Source: Chelatococcus asaccharovorans (lineage in GTDB: Bacteria > Pseudomonadota > Alphaproteobacteria > Rhizobiales > Beijerinckiaceae). From it: a stretch of 32,058 nucleotides of DNA. The notes below the pieces were generated by a model that was not told where the DNA came from, did no database searches, and saw only the letters and a list, made by a program, of their open reading frames with translations. Location of the stretch: positions 109,754 to 141,811 of the forward strand of contig NZ_QJJK01000016.1 in assembly GCF_003201475.1 (NCBI RefSeq), in the 5' to 3' direction. Numbering within the stretch: the first letter of the stretch is position 1; each line of letters begins with the position of its first letter. Below, one piece after another: positions 16,245 through 24,805 of this stretch. A program made the translations under genes and the position numbers.

Positions 16245-17120
16245 TTAACTCGTCAGCCTTCCCATGATCACCGCCGGCAGGGTCATGCCTGCCTCGACGC
16301 CGAGGCGGCGTGCGCTTTCATTGACGAAGCTGACGATTCCGTTGATCCACATATCTGCGCCGCTGCTGATCTCGGCGGTATCATGGCTGATCCCGACGCC
16401 CGGGATTGCTGCCTGGTCGATCTGGATTAACCCGGCGATTCCCGCTCTGTCTTTCCCGATTCCGGCGTCATTCAACGCGACCAAGGCAGGCCTAACGCGC
16501 AAGGTCAACTCGCCGGAGGCCAGCCCGCCATTCGAGCCGGCTATCACGATCTGGTCTCGGTCTTCATCATGGATGATCGAGATGCTGTCCATAGCGACGA
16601 GCCGGCGTCCCATATTCTCCGCAAGGATTCGGCGTTCCATCGGCGAAGATTTCTGTCTCGAAGCGCCGACTGGCCTGGCCAGCCCGGCGGGATTACCGTC
16701 GAGGAAAGTCCTGAGGACCTCCCCCAGCCTGGCGCCCGGCGACATACCCGCCAGCTTGCCGCAATCATTCACATAACTGACGACGCCGTTCTCCCAGATA
16801 TCCATGCCGTCGCCGATGCGGGCGGAAAGGTGGCTTACGCCCAGACCGATCACGCCAAATGCGTCGAGCTCCTTGAGGCCCGCGACGCCGGCGCCGTTCT
16901 TGCCGATCCCGGCATCGCTGCAGACAGACACGAGCGGCATGATGCGCGCGGCGTATTCGCCGGCGCTACGCCCGCCATGGGATCCCGTGACGATTATCTG
17001 GCCGGCGTCCCGCGCATCCGCGAACGACACGGAATCCATAATCGAGATGGACCTCCCATGCGCTGCATAGACCTGAATGCGCTGGGCCATTTCCAAGAGC
17101 GCATTGCCCTGCTTTTCCAA
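16245..17120 (-). CDS. Unrecognised protein made of two tandem ~95-residue repeats
   Basis: About 291 residues with a clear internal duplication. Repeat 1 (about 26-120) and repeat 2 (about 176-270) share the pattern MDS[VI]S ... QI[IV][VI][TA]GS[HN]GG..[SA]GE ... [SN]DAGIGK..AG[VI]AGL..[IL]D ... G[VI][SG]H..A.I..G.D[MI]W.NG[VI]VS[FY]VN[DE]. Such glycine-rich, Asp/His/Asn-bearing motifs suggest an enzyme or ligand-binding fold rather than a structural repeat. I do not recognise the family. No signal peptide or membrane segment is seen. TTG 17120 is preferred since AGGGAGGGG is just upstream; GTG 17156 is possible but would start within the operator region. It precedes the TRAP binding-protein gene on the same strand and diverges from BKACE-1, so a role in handling the imported acid is likely. 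Confidence 0.85.
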   Translation of the reverse strand: MEKQGNALLEMAQRIQVYAAHGRSISIMDSVSFADARDAGQIIVTGSHGGRSAGEYAARIMPLVSVCSDAGIGKNGAGVAGLKELDAFGVIGLGVSHLSARIGDGMDIWENGVVSYVNDCGKLAGMSPGARLGEVLRTFLDGNPAGLARPVGASRQKSSPMERRILAENMGRRLVAMDSISIIHDEDRDQIVIAGSNGGLASGELTLRVRPALVALNDAGIGKDRAGIAGLIQIDQAAIPGVGISHDTAEISSGADMWINGIVSFVNESARRLGVEAGMTLPAVIMGRLTS

Positions 17121-17149
17121 TTGCCCCTCCCTGACATTGTGAAATTCGA

Positions 17150-17198
17150 TTGACACGGTTTAGTTTACTATTATGTTGCGTTCAACAAAAAACTAAAC
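17150..17198. promoter_or_regulatory. Divergent promoter region with GTTTAGTTTA and ACTAAAC sites
   Basis: GTTTAGTTTA (17158-17167) and the inverted ACTAAAC (17192-17198) lie between the divergent repeat-protein and BKACE-1 genes. On the plus strand TTGACA (17150-17155) and TATGTT (17172-17177), 16 bp apart, form a plausible promoter with the first motif inside its spacer, an arrangement suited to repression. The spacing between the inverted motif centres (34 bp) is close to that upstream of the HTH regulator gene (31 bp). Confidence 0.6.
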
Positions 17199-17212
17199 TT
17201 CTGGGAGATTCA

Positions 17213-18091
17213 GTGACAAAGCCGCTGATCATCGAGTTGCGTGCAAACGAGAATGCCGGGCGCGACCCCAATCGCAATGTTCCCTGGACGCCTGACGAGC
17301 TGGCTGCCGATATTGCGGCCTGTTGCGAGGCGGGCGCCTCGATCACGCACTATCACGGAAGGACCATTGACGGCGCGCCCGCCCATGATCCGGAGACCTA
17401 CGCCGCGATTGCGAGAGAGGTCCGCAGCCGATGCGATATTTTGCTGGCGCCGTCGCTGGCCAATACGCCGGGAGCTTCGGCACAGCAGCGCATCGCCAAT
17501 CTCGCCCCTGGCTTCGGCAGCGCGGATTTCCTGGCGATCGAGCCGGGCTCCGTCTGCATGGACCTGTATGATTGGGAGAGCCATGCCTTCCGGTCGACCG
17601 ACAGGCTCTTTCTCAACACGACCGAAACCGTGACGTTCATGGCAGATACGGCGCGTTCGGCGCGTCTCATGCCGTATGTCACGTCGTTTAACGTCAGCTG
17701 GACCCGGGCCCTGCACGCCCTTATCGACGCCGGCATCATCCAGCCACCCTTCCCGTTGCTGTTCGTCACGGGGGGGCCTGGCTTCCTGGCCGCGCATCCG
17801 GGGTCGATTGAAGGGCTGCAAGCGCATCTGACGTTCCTCGGTGCGCTTCCCGGGGTCGAATGGCTCGTCTGCTGCCATGGCGCAAGCGTCCTGGCGATGG
17901 CGGAATATGCCATCGCGCAGGGCGGCCATGTCGCGATCGGCCTGGGCGACCATCCCTATGAAGAACTTGGCCTGCCGACGAACGCCGATCTGGTGCGCCA
18001 CGTCGCGGAGCTGGGCCGTCGCTACGGCCGAGAGCCCGCCCGCCCAGCCTGGGTGAAGGCGCTCTTCACGCCGACCGATCAACAAGTTTAG
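17213..18091 (+). CDS. BKACE family protein 1 (beta-keto acid cleavage enzyme)
   Basis: A 292-residue TIM-barrel protein of the BKACE (formerly DUF849) family. Known members use Zn to condense a beta-keto acid with acetyl-CoA and split it into acetoacetate and a new acyl-CoA. The two metal histidines are visible at His46 and His48 (SITHYHGR), with the N-terminal strand IIELRANENAGRDPN. The usual C-terminal G-[LI]-E-D motif is GLGD here (Gly245), so the expected third metal ligand, a Glu, is absent, as in a distinct BKACE subgroup. GTG 17213, after CTGGGAG, is chosen; the frame extends to 17150 but that stretch overlaps the operators. It leads the TRAP-permease operon. The substrate is not predictable. 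Confidence 0.88.
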   Translation: MTKPLIIELRANENAGRDPNRNVPWTPDELAADIAACCEAGASITHYHGRTIDGAPAHDPETYAAIAREVRSRCDILLAPSLANTPGASAQQRIANLAPGFGSADFLAIEPGSVCMDLYDWESHAFRSTDRLFLNTTETVTFMADTARSARLMPYVTSFNVSWTRALHALIDAGIIQPPFPLLFVTGGPGFLAAHPGSIEGLQAHLTFLGALPGVEWLVCCHGASVLAMAEYAIAQGGHVAIGLGDHPYEELGLPTNADLVRHVAELGRRYGREPARPAWVKALFTPTDQQV

Positions 18092-18101
18092 TTTAGTATA
18101 G
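18084..18101. promoter_or_regulatory. Candidate operator: AAGTTTAGTTTAGTATAG
   Basis: A tandem AGTTTAG TTTAG element spanning the last codons of BKACE-1 and the start of the 88-bp gap before dctQ. It contains TAGTAT/TATAGA sequences that could be a -10 box, so an internal promoter under the same regulator is possible. It shares 13 consecutive bases with the copy at 16209-16221. Confidence 0.55.
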
Positions 18102-18179
18102 AAATCGCTCTTGGATTCCTGCGCGACGGCGCTTCGTCGAGGAAGCTGCAAAAGAAGCGATCGGCAATGGGAGAGGATC

Positions 18180-18791
18180 ATGACAGACGGCAAAAGCGCT
18201 GCCGATGCAGCCGCGCAGCCGGATGCGCCAAGTGCATTCGCGCAAGAGATCGCGGCGGGCCAGCCGCTTGATCTCGGAAGTTCCGACGCTGTCCAGCATC
18301 AGGACGCCCCGCGACGCCTCTGGTTGCCCGTCTCTGTCGAGGAGGCAACGGCTGCGGCCCTGATGGCGATCCTCGCAGTGATCACGCTGCTTAACGTTGT
18401 GACTCGCTATCTCACCAATATCTCCTTCGCATTCACCGAGGAATATTCGGTTGTCCTGCTTTTTATTCTGGTTTTTGTTGGCGTTTCGTCTGGTATCGTG
18501 AAGAAAAGCCACATCAGTGTAACCTTCTTCACGGATATGCTGCCCGAGAAGGGCCGTAAGATGGCCGAGTTTATCGGATTGCTCGCGATGATCGCCTGCT
18601 TCGTGGTGCTGGTCATCTATGGCGCCGGCGTTGCGATCGATTCCTACGAACTCGAAGAGACGTCGCCGGGCCTCGGCAATCCGCAATGGATCTATTATGC
18701 GACGCTTCCGCTTCTGTCCGCGCTCGCCTGCCTGCGGGCCCTCGGTGCCGTCATCCGGCTCGTCACCAGTCGCTCGGAGAATGCCCCGTGA
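18180..18791 (+). CDS. TRAP transporter small permease (DctQ family)
   Basis: A 203-residue membrane protein. A hydrophilic N-terminal tail of about 55 residues, longer than usual, precedes four hydrophobic segments (starting near ATAAALMAILAVITLLNVV, EYSVVLLFILVFVGVSSGI, FIGLLAMIACFVVLVIY and IYYATLPLLSALACLRAL). FAFTEEYSVVLL and KKSHISVTFF match the DctQ family. ATG 18180 follows GGGAGAGG. Its stop overlaps the large permease start (GTGA). It pairs with DctM and with the binding protein encoded at 15118-16140. Confidence 0.92.
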   Translation: MTDGKSAADAAAQPDAPSAFAQEIAAGQPLDLGSSDAVQHQDAPRRLWLPVSVEEATAAALMAILAVITLLNVVTRYLTNISFAFTEEYSVVLLFILVFVGVSSGIVKKSHISVTFFTDMLPEKGRKMAEFIGLLAMIACFVVLVIYGAGVAIDSYELEETSPGLGNPQWIYYATLPLLSALACLRALGAVIRLVTSRSENAP

Positions 18792-20068
18792 CGTCGACGC
18801 TGCTGTTTTCCAGCTTCTTCATCCTTCTCGCCATAGGCATGCCAATCTTTGCGGCGCTCGGCCTGGCGGGCATGATGGTCATCCTTGTCGCCGGCTTCAG
18901 CATGGACGCCGTGCCGATCGCCGTCCAGACGGCGCTGATGAAATACAACCTCCTGTCGGTCCCGATGTTCGTGCTGACCGGCGCGGTGCTCGAACGCTCG
19001 GGCGTCGCCCAGCGGTTGTTGCGACTTGCCCAGGCGATCGTCGGAACCGGGCCGGGCTCACTGGCCGTCACGGCGGTCGTCATGGCGATCCTGATGGGCG
19101 GGATCTCCGGCTCGGCCGCGGCCATCGCCGCGACGATCGGCGGCGTCATGACCTCGTCCATGATCCGCGCCGGCTATCCCCGGCCATTCATCGCGGCCGT
19201 GGTCGGGTCCGCGGCCTCCACCGACATCCTCGTGCCGCCATCGGTGACGCTTATCGTCTATTCGCTGATGGTGCCCGGTGTTTCGGTGCCCGACATGTTC
19301 GCGGCCGGTATCATTCCCGGTACGCTGGCCGGGCTGGCGCTCATTGTTCCCGTCTACGTGCTGTCGCGGGTTTATGGCTTCGGCGGCCGCTCGGACGACC
19401 CACGCCCGCCCTTCTGGGCCAGTCTGAAGGATGCCCTCTGGGGCCTGATGGCGAAGGTCGTCATTCTCGGCGGGCTGCGCGTCGGCCTCTTCACCCCCAC
19501 CGAGGCGGGGGTGATCGCTGCGCTCTACTCCTTCTTTGTCGGCATCGTCATTTACCGGGCGATCCCCATGCGGCAGGTCTACGAGCTTCTGGTCGAGGCT
19601 GCCGAACTGACCGCGATCATCATGATCATCGTCAGCTTCGCCGGCATCTTCAGCTGGGCACTGAGCACCATCGGATTCATCGGACCCGTCGTCGCCTATG
19701 TCACCAGCCTGCCGATCGGCGAATACGGCGTGCTGACCATGATCATCCTGCTGCTCATTGTCGCCGGCATCTTCCTCGACGGCTTCCCGATCTTCATCAT
19801 CTTCCTGCCGCTGCTGGTTCCGATCGGCCAGGCCTATCAGTGGGACATGGTGTGGTTCGGCGTGATCATGACCTTCATGATCATTATCGGGATGTTCACG
19901 CCGCCGCTCTCGGTCAACCTCATGGTGGCGGCCAAGATCGCCAATACAACCGTCGAAGCGACGACGAAATGGGTCTCGTGGATGCTGCTCTCCATGCTCG
20001 CGACCCTCGTCCTGATCATCGTCTTTCCTGAACTCGTTCTCTGGCTGCCGCGTGCGCTGGCCCATTGA
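18788..20068 (+). CDS. TRAP transporter large permease (DctM family)
   Basis: A 426-residue protein with about twelve membrane segments, the ion-coupled channel of the TRAP system. Family landmarks include the N-terminal FFILLAIGMPIFAALGLAG, PMFVLTGAVLERSGVAQRLL, MGGISGSAAAIAATIGGVM, DILVPPSVTLIVY and FTPTEAGVIAALYSF. GTG at 18788 overlaps the dctQ stop by four bases, so expression is coupled. The length is normal for the family. It is immediately followed by BKACE-2, tying import to the catabolic genes. Confidence 0.94.
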   Translation: MTSTLLFSSFFILLAIGMPIFAALGLAGMMVILVAGFSMDAVPIAVQTALMKYNLLSVPMFVLTGAVLERSGVAQRLLRLAQAIVGTGPGSLAVTAVVMAILMGGISGSAAAIAATIGGVMTSSMIRAGYPRPFIAAVVGSAASTDILVPPSVTLIVYSLMVPGVSVPDMFAAGIIPGTLAGLALIVPVYVLSRVYGFGGRSDDPRPPFWASLKDALWGLMAKVVILGGLRVGLFTPTEAGVIAALYSFFVGIVIYRAIPMRQVYELLVEAAELTAIIMIIVSFAGIFSWALSTIGFIGPVVAYVTSLPIGEYGVLTMIILLLIVAGIFLDGFPIFIIFLPLLVPIGQAYQWDMVWFGVIMTFMIIIGMFTPPLSVNLMVAAKIANTTVEATTKWVSWMLLSMLATLVLIIVFPELVLWLPRALAH

Positions 20069-20086
20069 CCGCCACGGAGAAGAACA

Positions 20087-21004
20087 ATGTCCACCCGCAA
20101 AGTCATCATCACCATCGCGCCGACCGGCGGCTTCGCGACCAAGGCGCACACGCCCTACGTCCCGACACAGCCTGAGGAGATTGCCGAAGACGTCCGGCGC
20201 TGCGTCGAGGCTGGCGCCAGCGTCGCCGCTCTGCATGCCCGCCGCCCGGACGACGAGGCGACCTGCGACGGTGCGATCTACCGCCGCATCAACGAGCTCG
20301 TCCGCGCGCGATGCGACGTCATCATCAACAATTCGACCGGAGGCGGCGTCAACGGCGACATGGTGTCCGGGAGCGACCGGATCACCGACGTGATTTGGTC
20401 TGAACGGCTCAAGGGCCTCGATGGCGGCGCCGACATGTGCACGATGGACGCGATGACTTTCATCGCCACCGCGCCGGACGGCCGCGAGGTGGTGATGAAG
20501 ACGCCACCCTCGCGCGCGACCGCACTCGCCGAACTGATGCGCCGGAAGGGCATCAAGCCGGAATGGGAAGCCTTCAGCCCGACGCATATCCTGCAGGACG
20601 CTGCGAGGCTGATCGCCGCCGGCTACGATTCCGCGCCCTATTTCTTCAACCTCGTTTTCGGCCTTGATACGGCCTTTCAAGGCGCCCTGCCTTACACACC
20701 CAAGCTTTTGCAGATGATGATCGAGCTCCTGCCGGCGGGGGCGCTCTTCAACGTCAGCACCATCGGGCCGGACCAGTTGCATGCCATGGCGCACGCGCTG
20801 ATCCTGGGCGGCCACATCAGGGTCGGGATCGAGGACAACCCCTACCTCTCGCCCGGCGTTCCCGGCACCAATGTCCAGTTCGTCGAGCGCGCCGTGCGCA
20901 TCGTTCGTGAGCTCGGGCTCGAGCCCGCAACCACGGCCGAGGCCCGGGAGATGCTCGGGCTCGCGCCCGGCCGCGGCGGCGTGCGCCACGCGGCCTCTTG
21001 CTGA
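20087..21004 (+). CDS. BKACE family protein 2 (beta-keto acid cleavage enzyme)
   Basis: A 305-residue BKACE-family barrel, only distantly similar to BKACE-1. It starts VIITIAPTGGFATKAHTPYVP, with QPEEIAEDVRRCVEAGAS and later INNSTGGG, as in the family. The C-terminal metal Glu is present (Glu249 in RVGIEDNPYLSPG), but the first metal histidine is replaced: VAALHARR has Ala48 where the family has His, leaving His50. This is the reverse of the BKACE-1 deviation. Known family chemistry is retro-Claisen exchange between a beta-keto acid and acetyl-CoA; whether this one keeps it is unclear. ATG 20087 follows GGAGAAG. It lies in the operon after dctM. Confidence 0.88.
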   Translation: MSTRKVIITIAPTGGFATKAHTPYVPTQPEEIAEDVRRCVEAGASVAALHARRPDDEATCDGAIYRRINELVRARCDVIINNSTGGGVNGDMVSGSDRITDVIWSERLKGLDGGADMCTMDAMTFIATAPDGREVVMKTPPSRATALAELMRRKGIKPEWEAFSPTHILQDAARLIAAGYDSAPYFFNLVFGLDTAFQGALPYTPKLLQMMIELLPAGALFNVSTIGPDQLHAMAHALILGGHIRVGIEDNPYLSPGVPGTNVQFVERAVRIVRELGLEPATTAEAREMLGLAPGRGGVRHAASC

Positions 21005-21015
21005 CGGACGGGGCC

Positions 21016-22752
21016 ATGAGCGAACAAGACGATCATCGCCCTGGGGGCTTTCGTTCCGCCGCCTGGTTCGGCCCTGACGACCGCAACGGCTTCATGCATC
21101 GGTCGTGGATGAAGAACCAGGGAACGCCGGACCACATGTTCGATGGCAGACCGGTCATCGGGATCTGCAATACCTGGTCGGAGCTGACGCCGTGCAACGG
21201 CCATTTCCGCCACATCGCCGAACATGTGAAGCGGGGCGTGCTCGAGGCGGGGGGCTTTCCGGTCGAGTTTCCGGTGATGTCGCTGGGCGAGACACTGCTG
21301 CGGCCGACCGCCATGCTCTTCCGCAACCTCGCCAGCATGGAGGTCGAGGAAACGATCCGCGCCAATCCGATCGACGGCGTGGTGCTGCTCTGCGGCTGCG
21401 ACAAGACAACGCCCGCGCTGGTCATGGGCGCGGCGAGCTGCGACCTGCCGACCATCGTCGTCTCCGGCGGGCCGATGCTCAACGGGAAGTATCGCGGGTC
21501 CGATATCGGCTCGGGAACGAATCTGTTCTCGATGAGCGAAGATGCGCGCGCGGGGCGGATGACGCGGCGCGAATTCATGGAGGCGGAATCCTGCATGTCG
21601 CGCTCGCCCGGCCATTGCATGACGATGGGCACGGCGTCGACCATGGCCAGCATGGTGGAAGCGCTGGGCCTGACGCTGCCCCAGAACGCCGCGATACCGG
21701 CGGTCGATTCGCGGCGGCTCGTGCTCGCGCAGGATTCCGGCCGGCGCATCGTCGAAATGGTCCGCGAGGATCTGCGCCTGTCGAAGATCCTCGATCGCCG
21801 CTCGTTCGAAAACGCCATCCGCGTCAACGCGGCGATCGGTGGCTCGACGAATGCGGTGATCCATCTGCTGGCCATGGCGGGCCGGTGCGAGATCGCGCTG
21901 ACGCTGGACGACTTCGACAGGATCGGGCGCGAGGTTCCGCTTCTGGTCGATCTGATGCCGTCCGGGCGTTTCCTGATGGAGGACTTCTACTATGCCGGAG
22001 GCCTGCCGGTCGTGCTGCGCAGGCTCGGCGGCCTGCTGCACGGTGATGCGCGGACCGTCAGTGGCAAGGCGCTCGCCGAAACCTTCGCGGAAGCGCCGTG
22101 CTGGAACGACGAGGTGATCCGGCCACTCGAACGGCCGGTCCGCGAGAAGGCCGGTATCGCCGTGCTCCGCGGCAATCTCGCTCCGAACGGCGCGATCATC
22201 AAGCCGTCGGCTGCAAGCCCCGCGCTGCTTGTGCATCGGGGACGCGCGATCGTGTTCGAAGGACTATCGGACTTCAGGGCGAGGATCGACGATCCTGCGC
22301 TCGATGTCGATGAGAGCTCTGTGCTCGTGATGCGCGGCGTCGGCCTAAAGGGGCATCCCGGCATGCCGGAGGTCGGCAATATGCCGTTGCCGCGCAAACT
22401 CCTCGAGCGCGGCGTCAGGGACATGGTGCGCCTGTCGGACGCACGCATGAGCGGTACCGCCTATGGCACCGTGATCCTGCATGTCGCTCCCGAGGCGGCG
22501 GCGGGCGGACCGCTGGCGCTCGTGGAAACGGGAGACATGATCGCGATCGACGTGCCGAACGGCCGCCTTCATCTCGACGTGTCGGATGCGACGCTCGCCG
22601 CACGCCGGCAGCGGCGTGATGCTCCATCCGCTGCACCCGCGACGGGCTACGAGCGGCTTTATCTCCAGCACATCATGCAGCCGGACACGGGCGCGGACTT
22701 CGACTTCCTGGTCGGGCGGCGCGGCCCCGCCGTCGCAGACAACGCACATTAG
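21016..22752 (+). CDS. IlvD/Edd-family sugar-acid dehydratase
   Basis: A 578-residue dehydratase of the IlvD/Edd family. It resembles the aldonate (L-arabinonate/D-xylonate type) branch in length and in the N-terminal [21 protein letters not shown]. The Fe-S cysteines appear as Cys51 (GICNTWSEL), Cys128 ([16 protein letters not shown]) and Cys201 ([14 protein letters not shown]); [13 protein letters not shown] and [17 protein letters not shown] are also characteristic. It should convert an aldonate to a 2-keto-3-deoxy acid in the cytoplasm. ATG 21016 is chosen over TTG 20998. The next genes encode an acylating dehydrogenase and a 4-hydroxy-2-oxo-acid aldolase, so the keto-deoxy acid is probably cleaved to pyruvate plus an aldehyde. 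Confidence 0.9.
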   Translation: MSEQDDHRPGGFRSAAWFGPDDRNGFMHRSWMKNQGTPDHMFDGRPVIGICNTWSELTPCNGHFRHIAEHVKRGVLEAGGFPVEFPVMSLGETLLRPTAMLFRNLASMEVEETIRANPIDGVVLLCGCDKTTPALVMGAASCDLPTIVVSGGPMLNGKYRGSDIGSGTNLFSMSEDARAGRMTRREFMEAESCMSRSPGHCMTMGTASTMASMVEALGLTLPQNAAIPAVDSRRLVLAQDSGRRIVEMVREDLRLSKILDRRSFENAIRVNAAIGGSTNAVIHLLAMAGRCEIALTLDDFDRIGREVPLLVDLMPSGRFLMEDFYYAGGLPVVLRRLGGLLHGDARTVSGKALAETFAEAPCWNDEVIRPLERPVREKAGIAVLRGNLAPNGAIIKPSAASPALLVHRGRAIVFEGLSDFRARIDDPALDVDESSVLVMRGVGLKGHPGMPEVGNMPLPRKLLERGVRDMVRLSDARMSGTAYGTVILHVAPEAAAGGPLALVETGDMIAIDVPNGRLHLDVSDATLAARRQRRDAPSAAPATGYERLYLQHIMQPDTGADFDFLVGRRGPAVADNAH

Positions 22753-22763
22753 AGGGATCGTCC

Positions 22764-23699
22764 ATGAGTAGAACAAAGGTCGCCATCATCGGCTCGGGCA
22801 ATATCGGCACCGACCTGATGATCAAGGTCATGCGACACAGCAAGGTCCTGGAAATGGGGGCACTGATCGGCGTCGATCCGGCCTCGGACGGACTTGCTCG
22901 CGCAAGGCGGCTCGGCGTCGCCACCAGCGCCGAAGGAATCGAGGGATTGCGCCGGCTGCCGGATTACGGGGCGATCGAGATCGTCTTCGACGCGACCTCC
23001 GCCAGTGCCCACCAGCGCCATGCGGAAATCCTCGCCAGGGACGGCAAGCAGGCGATCGACCTTACGCCGGCAGCGGTCGGCCCGCATGTCGTTCCGCCGG
23101 TTAATCTCGATGAGCATCTCGGCAGCGGGAACATCAACATGGTGACCTGCGGCGGGCAAGCCACCATCCCTATCGTCGCGGCCGTGAGCAGCGTCGCGCC
23201 CGTTCCCTACGCGGAGATCGTGGCTTCGGTCTCATCCAAATCCGCCGGGCCCGGCACCCGCGCCAATATCGACGAGTTCACCGAGACGACTTCCGAGGCG
23301 ATCCGGACAGTGGGCGGAGCGGCCCGGGGCAAGGCGATCATCGTCCTCAACCCCGCCGACCCGCCGATCATCATGCGCGATACCGTCTATTGCCTGGCGG
23401 AGACGGACGATCGCGAGGCGATCCGGCGGTCGATCCTCGAGATGGTCCGACGGGTGCAGGAATATGTACCCGGCTACCGGCTGAAGCAGGAGATCCAGTT
23501 CGAGGACATCCCGCATAATAACCCGATCCGCGTGCCGGGGACCACGGAGCTCAAGAGCGGCACCAAGGTAACCGTCTTCCTCGAGGTAGAGGGCGCGGCC
23601 CATTACCTGCCTGCCTATGCGGGCAATCTGGACATCATGACGGCTGCGGCCATGAGGGCCGCGGAACGGCTTGTCGAGCTTCGCGGCCAGGGAGCCTGA
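22764..23699 (+). CDS. Acylating acetaldehyde dehydrogenase-like protein (BphJ/DmpF family)
   Basis: A 311-residue CoA-acylating aldehyde dehydrogenase. The NAD fold [12 protein letters not shown] (9-20), the thioester-forming Cys129 ([12 protein letters not shown]) and [21 protein letters not shown] are all conserved. Classical members accept acetaldehyde channelled from the partner aldolase and make acetyl-CoA at the end of aromatic meta-cleavage pathways. Here no hydratase or dioxygenase is present and the upstream gene is a sugar-acid dehydratase, so the aldehyde may be hydroxylated (for example glycolaldehyde), giving a hydroxyacyl-CoA. That part is inference. Twelve bases separate it from the dehydratase stop; two separate it from the aldolase. 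Confidence 0.92.
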   Translation: MSRTKVAIIGSGNIGTDLMIKVMRHSKVLEMGALIGVDPASDGLARARRLGVATSAEGIEGLRRLPDYGAIEIVFDATSASAHQRHAEILARDGKQAIDLTPAAVGPHVVPPVNLDEHLGSGNINMVTCGGQATIPIVAAVSSVAPVPYAEIVASVSSKSAGPGTRANIDEFTETTSEAIRTVGGAARGKAIIVLNPADPPIIMRDTVYCLAETDDREAIRRSILEMVRRVQEYVPGYRLKQEIQFEDIPHNNPIRVPGTTELKSGTKVTVFLEVEGAAHYLPAYAGNLDIMTAAAMRAAERLVELRGQGA

Positions 23700-23701
23700 C
23701 G

Positions 23702-24715
23702 ATGACACCGCTTTATATCCAGGACGTCACGTTGCGCGACGGCATGCATGCCATCCGTCACCAATATGATCTCGACCAGGTTGTGACCATCGCCAGCGCG
23801 CTCGATGCGGCGAAGGTCGACGCGATCGAAATTGCCCATGGCGACGGGCTGGCGGGCTCGAGCTTCAATTACGGCTTCGGCCGGCAATCCGATATCGAAT
23901 GGATCGAGGCCGTCGCATCGGCGCTTTCCCACGCAAAGCTGACGACCCTGCTGGTTCCGGGCATAGGCACGCTGCACGACCTGAAGGAGGCGGCCCGCAG
24001 CGGCGTCCGATCCGTTCGCATCGCGACCCATTGCACCGAAGCGGATGTCAGCCGCCAGCATATCGAGGCGGCCCGGACCATGGGGCTCGACGTCTCCGGT
24101 TTTCTGATGATGGCCCATTCGCAGCCTGCCGCGGTGCTGGCCGGGCAGGCCAGGCTGATGGAAGCCTACGGCGCCCATTGCGTCTATGTCACCGATTCGG
24201 GCGGCGCTCTGACGATGGATGGTACCCGTGAGCGGGTGCGGGCGCTGCGGCAGGCGCTGCAGCCGGAAACCCAGGTCGGCATCCACGCTCATCACAACCT
24301 CTCGCTCGGCGTCGCCAACTCCATCGTCGCGGTCGAGGAGGGCGCCCATCGTGTCGACGGCTCGCTGGCCGGCATGGGGGCAGGGGCAGGCAACGCGCCG
24401 CTCGAAGTCTTCATCGCGGTGGCCGCGCGGCTGGGACTTCCGCATGGCTGCGATCTCTACGCCCTCATGGACGCTGCCGAGGATATCGTGCGCCCCATGC
24501 AGGATCGGCCCGTGCGCGTCGATCGCGAAACGCTGTCCCTCGGCTATGCCGGCGTCTATTCGAGCTTCCTCCGCCATGCAGAGACGGCAAGCCGGGCCTA
24601 CGACATCGATACGCGCAGCCTCCTCGTGGAGCTCGGCCGTCGCGGGATGGTTGGCGGACAGGAAGACATGATTGTCGATGTCGCGCTGGACCTGAAGAAG
24701 GCCACAGCGCGATAG
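23702..24715 (+). CDS. 4-hydroxy-2-oxovalerate aldolase-like protein (BphI/DmpG family)
   Basis: A 337-residue metal-dependent (DRE-TIM type) aldolase that cleaves 4-hydroxy-2-oxo acids into pyruvate and an aldehyde. Catalytic and metal residues are present: Arg12, Asp13 and His16 ([12 protein letters not shown]), and His195/His197 ([12 protein letters not shown]). The communication domain after ~285 is of normal length, so complex formation with the preceding dehydrogenase, with aldehyde channelling, is expected from the family. Together with the IlvD/Edd enzyme it forms a short dehydratase-aldolase-dehydrogenase route. It is the last gene of its operon; a promoter-like gap with an operator follows. 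Confidence 0.92.
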   Translation: MTPLYIQDVTLRDGMHAIRHQYDLDQVVTIASALDAAKVDAIEIAHGDGLAGSSFNYGFGRQSDIEWIEAVASALSHAKLTTLLVPGIGTLHDLKEAARSGVRSVRIATHCTEADVSRQHIEAARTMGLDVSGFLMMAHSQPAAVLAGQARLMEAYGAHCVYVTDSGGALTMDGTRERVRALRQALQPETQVGIHAHHNLSLGVANSIVAVEEGAHRVDGSLAGMGAGAGNAPLEVFIAVAARLGLPHGCDLYALMDAAEDIVRPMQDRPVRVDRETLSLGYAGVYSSFLRHAETASRAYDIDTRSLLVELGRRGMVGGQEDMIVDVALDLKKATAR

Positions 24716-24754
24716 GCAGGCGCCGCCAGCTGCGGGGCCAATCCGCGCGCAGAA

Positions 24755-24766
24755 AGTTTAGTAAAC
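24755..24766. promoter_or_regulatory. Candidate operator: GTTTA-G-TAAAC palindrome
   Basis: AGTTTAGTAAAC contains an 11-bp palindrome with 5-bp arms (24756-24766), located in the 90-bp gap between the aldolase gene and the VOC gene (start 24806). It is the same core as the upstream copies and suggests that the VOC-SDR-DhaKL unit has its own promoter under the shared regulator. Confidence 0.6.
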
Positions 24767-24805
24767 AGTAGACTTTGATAGTCTTGTTCGGGAGGAACAG
24801 CGGGC

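Noticed and set aside
19058-20989. A 643-codon open frame on the minus strand opposite dctM and BKACE-2
   Set aside because: The product is rich in His, Asp, Arg and Gly repeats with no domain, and it mirrors two well-recognised plus-strand genes; high GC keeps the antisense frame open.
20842-22236. A 464-codon minus-strand frame opposite the IlvD/Edd gene
   Set aside because: Low-complexity Arg/His/Asp-rich product, a shadow of the conserved dehydratase.
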